This document shows positions 8,620-14,567 of a DNA stretch of 64,000 nt, piece by piece. The stretch's first letter is position 1. Each line of letters starts with the position of its first letter. The translations under genes and the position numbers were made by a program. The notes below the pieces were generated by a model. The model did not search any database, was not told the DNA's origin, and saw only the letters and a program-made list of their open reading frames with translations. Source of the stretch: Plantactinospora sp040120695 (GTDB taxonomy: Bacteria; Actinomycetota; Actinomycetes; Mycobacteriales; Micromonosporaceae); assembly GCF_040120695.1 (NCBI RefSeq), contig NZ_JBEEAC010000022.1:1-64000 (forward strand), given 5' to 3'.

Positions 8620-9149
8620 GACAGCGCCGCCCGCAGTTCCCGCCGTGCCCGCATGGCCCGGGTCTTGATCGTTCCCTCTGGCAGCCCCAGCAACAGGGCG
8701 GCCTCACGCACGGTGAACCCGTCGAGGACGGTCGCCTGCACCACCGCCCGCAGCTCTGGCGACAGCCGGTGCAGGGCATGTTCCAGCCGCGCGTCGTAGG
8801 TGCCCAGCATGGCTTCCTCCTCTGCCGACGGTGACCAGGCGAGAAGGGTCTCGTCGGCCGGGGCGGCGGGCCGTGGGCGGGCGAGGGCTCGACGACTCGC
8901 GTCGACGAGACGGTGCGCGGCGATGGTCCACACCCAGCCCACCGCCTCACCGCTGCCGCGATAGGTGCCCGCCGCCCGCCAGACCGCCAGGAAGGTTTCC
9001 TGTAGCAGATCGGCAACGAGTTCCGGATCCCGGCAACGGCGGCGCAGCCGCAGAGCCAGCCACGGGGCATGCCGGGCGTAGAACATCTCGAACGCTCGCC
9101 GGTCACCGGTACCGACGAGGCGCAGCAGTTCCTCGTCGCCGACCTCCAT
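8616..9149 (-). CDS. ECF RNA polymerase sigma factor
   Basis: A 177-aa sigma-70-family protein with region 2 (RAFEMFYARHAPWLALRLRRR... LLQETFLAVWRAAG) and region 4 (LSPELRAVVQATVLDGFTVREAALLLGLPE; KTRAMRARRELR) joined by a short linker, the standard ECF layout. GTG 9152 and ATG 9149 are adjacent start options; ATG is chosen because a TAACTT -10-like hexamer ends six bases before it. The 3' end overlaps the anti-sigma gene by ATGA, and the ABC genes follow, so the sigma factor probably controls its own operon. Confidence 0.92.
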   Translation of the reverse strand: MEVGDEELLRLVGTGDRRAFEMFYARHAPWLALRLRRRCRDPELVADLLQETFLAVWRAAGTYRGSGEAVGWVWTIAAHRLVDASRRALARPRPAAPADETLLAWSPSAEEEAMLGTYDARLEHALHRLSPELRAVVQATVLDGFTVREAALLLGLPEGTIKTRAMRARRELRAALS

Positions 9150-9157
9150 CACATGAA

Positions 9158-9187
9158 GTTAGGACGCGGCCCGGCCGGAAACGGTTC
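9158..9187 (-). promoter_or_regulatory. Putative ECF-type autoregulatory promoter
   Basis: On the minus strand, GAACC (9187-9183) is followed after 16 bp by CGTCC (9166-9162), resembling the general ECF pattern GGAAC-N16-CGTC. It lies just upstream of the sigma factor start. A second reading places a housekeeping -10 (TAACTT) at 9163-9158. Either would give a very short or leaderless transcript. The motif match is imperfect. Confidence 0.4.
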
Positions 9188-9295
9188 TCCCGGGCCGGAC
9201 GCCCCGGACGGACCTGGGAAACGTGAACTCGTCGGCCGCCGGAGGCACCCGCCCGGCCGGGCGCAGCGGGCGATCACGTCGGGGGCCGGGTGGCT

Positions 9296-9307
9296 TAGGC
9301 TCGTCGG
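9296..9307 (+). promoter_or_regulatory. Leaderless-type -10 box before the methyltransferase gene
   Basis: TAGGCT at 9296-9301 is followed by six bases and then the GTG start at 9308. With the usual -10 to start-site distance, transcription would begin at the first base of the start codon. No convincing -35 is visible. Confidence 0.45.
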
Positions 9308-10057
9308 GTGGAGCGAACCCAGAGTCGTCCGTCCGGCCCGGCGTCCGGCCCGCGTACCGCCGTGGTCTGGACCGTGCTGCGCCGTGAGCTTGCCCGGCAG
9401 CGGGGCGGGGCGCTCACCGTGCTCGACGTCGGCGGCGGGACCGGTGGTTTCGCGGTGCCGCTGGCCGAGGCCGGCCACCTGGTGACGGTGGTCGACGCCA
9501 GTCCGGACGCGCTCGCCGCGCTGACCCGGCGGGCAGCCGAGGCCGGGGTCGCCGATCGGGTACGCGCGGTGCAGGGTGACGGTGACGCCCTCGCCGGACT
9601 GGTCGAGCCGGCCAGCGCCGACCTGGTGCTCTGTCACGCCGTGCTGGAGGTCGTCGACGATCCGGCCGGAGTGGTCGGGGCGATCGGCACCGCACTGCGC
9701 CCCGGCGGCGCGGCCAGCGTACTGGTGGCGAACCGGGCCGCCGCCGTGTTGAGCCGGGTCACGAACGGGCACCTGGACGTCGCCGCCACGATGCTGCGCG
9801 ACCCGGACGGGCACGCCGGGCCCCGGGACACCCTGCGCCGGCGGTACGACGCCGACGGCGCCGCCGCGCTGCTGGAGGCCGCCGGGCTGGCGGTCGAGCA
9901 GACCCACGGGGTACGCGTCTTCGCCGACCTGATCCCGGCGGTGGCCGCCGAGGCGGATCCGCCGGCCCTGCTGGAGCTGGAGTTGGCCGCCTCGGCCCTG
10001 CCGCCGTACCGGGACATCGCCGCCCAGTTGCACCTGTTCGCCCGCCGGCCGGCATGA
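9308..10057 (+). CDS. Class I SAM-dependent methyltransferase
   Basis: A 249-aa Rossmann-fold methyltransferase. Motif I is LDVGGGTGGFAVPLA, the acidic end of beta 2 is VTVVDASPDAL, and motif IV lies in ADLVLCHAVLEVV. The substrate cannot be read from the sequence. Its stop overlaps the phosphodiesterase start by ATGA, so the two are co-translated. The start is GTG 9308, with the predicted transcription start at the same base. Confidence 0.88.
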   Translation: MERTQSRPSGPASGPRTAVVWTVLRRELARQRGGALTVLDVGGGTGGFAVPLAEAGHLVTVVDASPDALAALTRRAAEAGVADRVRAVQGDGDALAGLVEPASADLVLCHAVLEVVDDPAGVVGAIGTALRPGGAASVLVANRAAAVLSRVTNGHLDVAATMLRDPDGHAGPRDTLRRRYDADGAAALLEAAGLAVEQTHGVRVFADLIPAVAAEADPPALLELELAASALPPYRDIAAQLHLFARRPA

Positions 10058-11367
10058 CCAACCCACTCGACCAGGTCCGGCCGCACTACGTCGGCGGCAG
10101 TCTCGCCGACGTGATGCCGAGCGCCCTGTCGGTGCTTGGCGTGCCGGCCGGTGACCCCGAAGTGCCGGGCCGGGCCGATCCGCTCGGGCTGGCCAACCAA
10201 CTCGCCGGGGTACGCCGGATCGCGGTGCTGCTGGTCGACGGGCTCGGCTGGTACCAGTTGCCGGTCGCCGCCCCGCACGCACCGGCGCTGACCGACCTGG
10301 CCGCCCGGTTCGGACGCCCGCTCACCTGCGGTTTCCCCTCCACCACCCCGACCAGCCTGGTCAGCTTCGGCACCGGGGCCGCACCCGGCGCGCACGGGGT
10401 GCTCGGCTTCCGGGTCAACGTGCCCGGCACCGACCGGGTACTCACGCACATCGACTGGCCGAGGTCGCCGGTCGACGGCCCGGACTTTCCCGGCGGCGGC
10501 CCGGACTCGCCGGTCGGTGGCCCGGACTTTCCCGGCGGTGGTCCGGACTCGCCGGTCGGCGGCCCGGCGCCCGCGACCGCCGCCGGATCGGGCGACGATC
10601 CCGATCCGCGTCGCTGGCAGCCGCTGCCGACCCAGTTCCAGCGGGCCGAGGCGGCCGGGGTCGCGGTGACCGTGGTGAGCCGGCCGGCGCTGGCGAACAC
10701 CGGGCTGAGCGTGGCCGCCTACCGGAGCCGGGGGTACCGTGGCGCGGCCGACGTCGACGCGCTGGCCAGCGAGATGCTCGGCGCGCTCACCGCCGGGGAC
10801 GGCCCGACCCTGGTCTACGGCTACCACCCGGAGGTGGACCGGCACGGCCACCTCAGCGGCATCGACTCCGCCGGCTGGCGCTCCGCCATCGCCGAGGTCG
10901 ACGCGCTGGTCGCCCGGCTGGTCGACGGGCTGCCCCCGGACGCGGCACTGCTGGTCACCGCCGACCACGGCCAGCTCGACATCCCGGCGCAGGGACGCTA
11001 CGACCTCGACACCGACCCCCGGCTGCGGGCCGGGCTACGGGTGGTGGCCGGCGAGGCCCGGGTCCGCTACCTGCACACCCTGCCCGGGGCGACCGCCGAC
11101 GTGGTGGCCGCCTGGTCGGAGGTGCTCGGCGAGCAGGCCTGGGTGGCGACCCGGGCCGAGGCGGTCGCGGCCGGCTGGTTCGGCCCGGTACCCGAGGCGC
11201 ACCTGCCGCGCATCGGTGACGTGGTGGTCGCCTGCCTGGCGCCGACCGTCGTACTCGCCTCGAAGACGCACCACCCGATCGAGACGACGCTGGTGGCATA
11301 CCACGGCTCGTGTACGGCGACCGAGATGACGATCCCGCTGCTGGTCGTACCGGCGCAGCGCGGTTAG
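10054..11367 (+). CDS. Alkaline phosphatase superfamily / nucleotide pyrophosphatase-like protein
   Basis: A 437-aa metal-dependent phosphohydrolase of the type I phosphodiesterase/nucleotide pyrophosphatase group. The metal-binding Asp is in AVLLVDGLGWYQL, the nucleophile Thr in FPSTTPTSLVSFGTG, and further ligands in YHPEVDRHGHLSG and VTADHGQLD. No signal peptide is apparent. Residues around 140-173 form a low-complexity Gly/Pro/Asp linker made by a 42-bp tandem repeat, an insertion relative to the conserved core. It is coupled to the upstream methyltransferase by ATGA. The physiological substrate is unknown. Confidence 0.85.
   Translation: MTNPLDQVRPHYVGGSLADVMPSALSVLGVPAGDPEVPGRADPLGLANQLAGVRRIAVLLVDGLGWYQLPVAAPHAPALTDLAARFGRPLTCGFPSTTPTSLVSFGTGAAPGAHGVLGFRVNVPGTDRVLTHIDWPRSPVDGPDFPGGGPDSPVGGPDFPGGGPDSPVGGPAPATAAGSGDDPDPRRWQPLPTQFQRAEAAGVAVTVVSRPALANTGLSVAAYRSRGYRGAADVDALASEMLGALTAGDGPTLVYGYHPEVDRHGHLSGIDSAGWRSAIAEVDALVARLVDGLPPDAALLVTADHGQLDIPAQGRYDLDTDPRLRAGLRVVAGEARVRYLHTLPGATADVVAAWSEVLGEQAWVATRAEAVAAGWFGPVPEAHLPRIGDVVVACLAPTVVLASKTHHPIETTLVAYHGSCTATEMTIPLLVVPAQRG
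10477..10567 (+). repeat. 42-bp in-frame tandem repeat inside the phosphodiesterase gene
   Basis: Two nearly identical 42-bp units at 10477-10518 and 10519-10560, plus the start of a third, encode a 14-residue unit of the type GPDFPGGGPDSPVG. Differences are only C/T changes. The array lies between conserved blocks, so it is probably a variable surface linker. Confidence 0.85.
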
Positions 11368-11385
11368 CAGGTCCAACCGCATCGG

Positions 11386-11967
11386 TCAGGTGGGCGCGCC
11401 TGCGCTGTCCATGATCCGGCCGACCGCCTCTCGCGCGTGCGGGTGCAGGGGGCCGGGCGCGTCCAGGTCGCCACCGACGACGATGCCGTCGCGGAGCATC
11501 ATCAGCATCGCGGCGGTGCTCTCCGACTCGGGATGGCCGGCCTCGGCCAGCAGGTCGCGGAAGAGTCCACGGTTCCAGCGGCGGTAGTCGGCGATGGTTC
11601 GGCGTACCGGGTGGGTCGGATCGGGGTACTCGGCCGCGGCGTTGGTGAAGGGGCAACCGCGAAACTGTGGGTTGGCGGCGTTGCGCACCAGGAGGTCGAA
11701 GATGTCCAGCAGCGCCTCGCGTGGCCCGGTCGCGTCCTGCCGTACCGCCTCCAACGCGGCCCGCTGGCGCTGGTACTCCGCTTCCAGGTACGCGCGGACA
11801 AGCTCGTCCTTGGCCGGAAAGTGGTGGTAGAAGGTCGCCTTGGCCACCCCCGCCTCGGCGATGATCCGGTCGATGCCCACGGTGTGGATACCTTCGGCGT
11901 AGAACAGCGCCGACGCCGTTTCCAGCACGCGGCGGCGGGCGGAGCTTTCCCGCGATCTGACGATCAC
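11386..11967 (-). CDS. TetR/AcrR family transcriptional regulator
   Basis: A 193-aa repressor-type protein with an N-terminal helix-turn-helix (FYAEGIHTVGIDRIIAEAG, then VAKATFYHHFPAKDELV), the usual TetR length, and an all-helical ligand domain containing RGCPFTNAAAEYPD. The GTG at 11967 is the best start, although AAGGAG abuts it too closely for an ideal ribosome binding site. It is divergent from the SRPBCC gene, and two copies of an AGACAG-N2-CTGTCT palindrome lie between them, so it probably represses itself and the neighbour. The inducer is unknown. Confidence 0.9.
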   Translation of the reverse strand: MIVRSRESSARRRVLETASALFYAEGIHTVGIDRIIAEAGVAKATFYHHFPAKDELVRAYLEAEYQRQRAALEAVRQDATGPREALLDIFDLLVRNAANPQFRGCPFTNAAAEYPDPTHPVRRTIADYRRWNRGLFRDLLAEAGHPESESTAAMLMMLRDGIVVGGDLDAPGPLHPHAREAVGRIMDSAGAPT

Positions 11968-11981
11968 TCCTTGACTCTAAC

Positions 11982-11995
11982 AGACAGCTCTGTCT
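11982..11995. promoter_or_regulatory. TetR-type operator 1
   Basis: AGACAG-CT-CTGTCT is a perfect 6+2+6 inverted repeat 15 bp upstream of the TetR gene start. Its centre lies 29 bp from that of operator 2. The arms are identical to those of operator 2, which strongly suggests one dimeric regulator recognises both. Confidence 0.75.
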
Positions 11996-12008
11996 AGTCT
12001 GACGATGA

Positions 12009-12026
12009 GCAGACAGACCTGTCTGC
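12009..12026. promoter_or_regulatory. TetR-type operator 2
   Basis: GCAGACAG-AC-CTGTCTGC is a perfect 8+2+8 inverted repeat, 22 bp before the SRPBCC start codon. It extends the operator 1 palindrome by two bases on each side and would be the stronger site. Confidence 0.75.
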
Positions 12027-12048
12027 CTACCTAACGTTTGGAGTAGTC

Positions 12049-12447
12049 ATGGGATCAGTTCAGAGGGAGATCGTCATCGACGCGCCGGCGGACACGGTCT
12101 GGGGCATCGTGGGCGACTTCGTGGCCGGTCCGCTGCACATGGCCGGCGGCGCCCTGGTCGAGAGCAAGCTGGTGGAGCCGGACGTCCGAGCGCTCACCTT
12201 CGCCGACGGCACCGTCGTCCGGGAGCGGCTGGTCGCCCGCGACGAATCGGCCCGCCGCATCGCGTACGCCTGGGTCGGGGACGACGTGGCGCACGACAAC
12301 ACCTCGATGCAGGTCTTCGCGGATGGCCGGGCGCGATGCCGTCTGGTCTGGATCCACGACACGTTGCCCGACGAGCTCACCAACTGGCTGGCCACCACGA
12401 TGGACCGGATGTCGCCCGTGCTCCAACAGACGCTCAGGTCCGCGTAA
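12049..12447 (+). CDS. SRPBCC family protein (polyketide cyclase/Bet v 1 fold)
   Basis: A 132-aa protein with the START/Bet v 1-like opening REIVIDAPADTVWGIVGDFV and a C-terminal long helix (LATTMDRMSPVLQQTLRSA). Such proteins bind hydrophobic ligands in a single cavity; the ligand here is not known. GGAG precedes the ATG by about six bases. It is divergent from the TetR gene and is the likely target of the paired operators, so it may handle the compound sensed by the regulator. Confidence 0.82.
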   Translation: MGSVQREIVIDAPADTVWGIVGDFVAGPLHMAGGALVESKLVEPDVRALTFADGTVVRERLVARDESARRIAYAWVGDDVAHDNTSMQVFADGRARCRLVWIHDTLPDELTNWLATTMDRMSPVLQQTLRSA

Positions 12448-12547
12448 CACACCGCGCCGGCATCCTCAGGGGGTACCCGACCGGTGCCAACCGACATCGT
12501 CGGCGGGGTCGCGTCGTACCTTCGGGTCGATCGTCGTACCCGGCGGT

Positions 12548-12559
12548 TAACCTGCCGTC
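12548..12559 (+). promoter_or_regulatory. Leaderless-type -10 box before dinB
   Basis: TAACCT at 12548-12553 is separated by exactly six bases from the ATG at 12560, placing the expected transcription start on the A of the start codon. No ribosome binding site and no LexA box are visible here. Confidence 0.5.
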
Positions 12560-13819
12560 ATGGGTCGCAGCCACTCCGTGCCACGCGGCGGTGATCCGCG
12601 CTTCGGCGCGGACGCCGACGACTCCGGCTCGCCGATCCTGCACGTCGACATGGACGCGTTCTTCGTCGCGGTCGAGGTCCGCCGCCGCCCCGACCTGCGC
12701 GGCCGGCCCGTCGTGGTCGGCGGGATCGGCCCGCGCGGCGTGGTCAGCTCGGCCAGCTACGAGGCCCGGGTGTTCGGCGTGCGCAGCGCGATGCCGACGA
12801 TGCGGGCCCGGGCGCTCTGCCCGTCGGCGGTCTTCCTACCACCCGACTTCCCGCGGGTGGCGGCCGCCTCCCGGGCGGTGATGGAGATCTTCCGCGACGT
12901 GACCCCGCTGGTCGAGCCACTCTCGCTGGACGAGGCGTTCCTCGACGTCGCCGGGGCACGCAAGCTGCTCGGCCGGCCGGCCGAGATCGCCCGGCTGATC
13001 CGGGCCCGGGTCGCCGAGCAGGAGGGGCTGACCTGTTCGGTCGGGGTGGCGCCGACCAAGTTCGTGGCCAAGCTCGGCTCCAGCCGGGCCAAGCCGGACG
13101 GGCTGCTCGTGGTGCCGACCGACCGGGTTCTGGACTTCCTGCATCCGTTGCCGGTCGAGGCGCTCTGGGGGGTGGGGGAGCGGGCGGCGGAGACGCTGCG
13201 CCGGCTCGGCCTGCGGACGGTCCGGGACATTGCCGAGGCGCCGGTCGGGATGCTCCGGGGCAGCCTGGGCGACGCGGCGGCAGCCCACCTGCACGAGCTG
13301 GCCTGGGGGCGCGATCCGCGCCGGGTCAGCCCGGAGCACGCGGAGAAGTCGATCGGTGCCGAGGTCACCTTCGACACCGATCTGGCCGAGCCGGAGACGA
13401 TCCGACGGGCCCTGCTCGCGCTCGCCGAGAAGGTCGGTGTCCGGCTGCGCCGGGCGGGGCAGGTGGGCCGGACGGTTTCGGTCAAGGTCCGGTTCGCCGA
13501 CTTCCGGACGATCAACCGGTCCCGCACGCTCGGCGGGCCGACCGACGTGACGCGGGAGATCTTCGACACCGCATGGGCGTTGTTCGACGCTCTCGGCCCG
13601 GGTGACCGGATCCGGCTGATCGGCGTCCGGGTCGAGGGACTCAGCCACGGCGACCAGACACCGCGACAGCTCGCGCTCGGCGCGCCCGAGCACGGCTGGC
13701 GGGAGGCGGAGGCGGCGGCGGACGCGGCGGCTGCCCGATTCGGGCGTTCCATGGTGCGTCCAGCGAGTCTCCTGGGGCATCGCGACCTGCGCCAGACGGA
13801 AAATCAACCGCGGCCGTAG
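12560..13819 (+). CDS. dinB: DNA polymerase IV (Y-family, DinB)
   Basis: Active Y-family translesion polymerase (419 aa). The first metal site is in HVDMDAFFVAVE and the second acidic pair in PLSLDEAFLDVAG, both intact, unlike ImuB in this window. A thumb HhH (LWGVGERAAETLRRLGLRT) and the little finger follow. There is no obvious C-terminal clamp-binding QLxLF peptide; QLALGAP near the end is a weak candidate. No LexA-type box is seen upstream, so expression may not be SOS-dependent. The start is ATG 12560, supported by the spacing of the -10 box. Confidence 0.93.
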   Translation: MGRSHSVPRGGDPRFGADADDSGSPILHVDMDAFFVAVEVRRRPDLRGRPVVVGGIGPRGVVSSASYEARVFGVRSAMPTMRARALCPSAVFLPPDFPRVAAASRAVMEIFRDVTPLVEPLSLDEAFLDVAGARKLLGRPAEIARLIRARVAEQEGLTCSVGVAPTKFVAKLGSSRAKPDGLLVVPTDRVLDFLHPLPVEALWGVGERAAETLRRLGLRTVRDIAEAPVGMLRGSLGDAAAAHLHELAWGRDPRRVSPEHAEKSIGAEVTFDTDLAEPETIRRALLALAEKVGVRLRRAGQVGRTVSVKVRFADFRTINRSRTLGGPTDVTREIFDTAWALFDALGPGDRIRLIGVRVEGLSHGDQTPRQLALGAPEHGWREAEAAADAAAARFGRSMVRPASLLGHRDLRQTENQPRP

Positions 13820-13934
13820 GTCGTCCCGCTTTCCGACCCGCGAGCCCCCTCGTAGACTGGCGGGTAAGCAGCCGGTTGGCTGCCACGGTCTGTCGGTCCG
13901 ACCGGACCGGCCAACGTGACCGGGGAGGAGTGCC

Positions 13935-14321
13935 GTGCCGCTCTCGGAGCACGAGCAGCGGCTGTTCGAGCAGATCGAGCAGTCGCTTGCCGAGGACCCC
14001 AAATTCGCCTCGGCTGTGCGCGCCAGCGATCCGCGTTTCCACGCGCGACGTCGCCTGCTCGTCGCGGTCAGCGTGATCATCGCTGGCCTAGCATTGGTCG
14101 TCTACGGCACGGTGAGCAAAACTCCGCTGCTCGGAGTGGCGGGTTTCGTGGTGATGCTCGGTGCGGCCGCGTTCGCGATGCTGTCGCAGCGCAAGGCCCA
14201 GTCACCGGACCTGCACGTGGTCGGCGGCACCGCCAGCCGCCGCGTCCGCAGCGGGCGACGCTCGTCGTTCATCGACCGACTCGAGGAGAGGTGGCGTCAG
14301 CGGCCAGAAGGCCACCGCTGA
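13935..14321 (+). CDS. DUF3040 domain membrane protein
   Basis: A 128-aa protein opening with the typical MPLSEHEQRLFEQIEQSLAEDPKFAS of actinobacterial DUF3040 proteins, followed by two membrane segments (LLVAVSVIIAGLALVVYG and LLGVAGFVVMLGAAAFAML) and a basic tail. Function unknown. The GTG start has GGGGAGGAG about six bases upstream. It stands alone and converges on the transglutaminase gene. Confidence 0.88.
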   Translation: MPLSEHEQRLFEQIEQSLAEDPKFASAVRASDPRFHARRRLLVAVSVIIAGLALVVYGTVSKTPLLGVAGFVVMLGAAAFAMLSQRKAQSPDLHVVGGTASRRVRSGRRSSFIDRLEERWRQRPEGHR

Positions 14322-14494
14322 CCGTCTTTCGTCCGTGGGGCACCCTCCGCGCTGACGAGACCGCCGGGACCCGTCCCGGTGAGCGGTGGTGATCCGCCAT
14401 GCCTCCGCACCTGCCGCCCGACCCCCCAAGCTGCTGGCCCTGGGGGTTCCCAGCGCACCGAGAGCACAGCCCAAACGAGAGAGCACAGCCCAAC

Positions 14495-14525
14495 CGGCCC
14501 ACCCCGCGATTTCCAGGGTGGGCCG
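14495..14525. terminator. Bidirectional terminator-like hairpin between convergent genes
   Basis: CGGCCCACCC and GGGTGGGCCG form a perfect 10-bp stem with an 11-nt loop, between the DUF3040 gene (plus) and the transglutaminase gene (minus). There is no U-tract. Just upstream, GAGAGCACAGCCCAA is present twice as a direct repeat (14460-14474 and 14479-14493). The rest of the 246-bp gap shows nothing recognisable. Confidence 0.55.
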
Positions 14526-14567
14526 TTGCACGGACCCTTCCGGTCGACGTCACCGGTACGGCTCGGG

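Noticed and set aside
12448..12559. A LexA box upstream of dinB
   Set aside because: No CGAAC-N4-GTTCG-like palindrome was found; only a leaderless-type -10 is visible.
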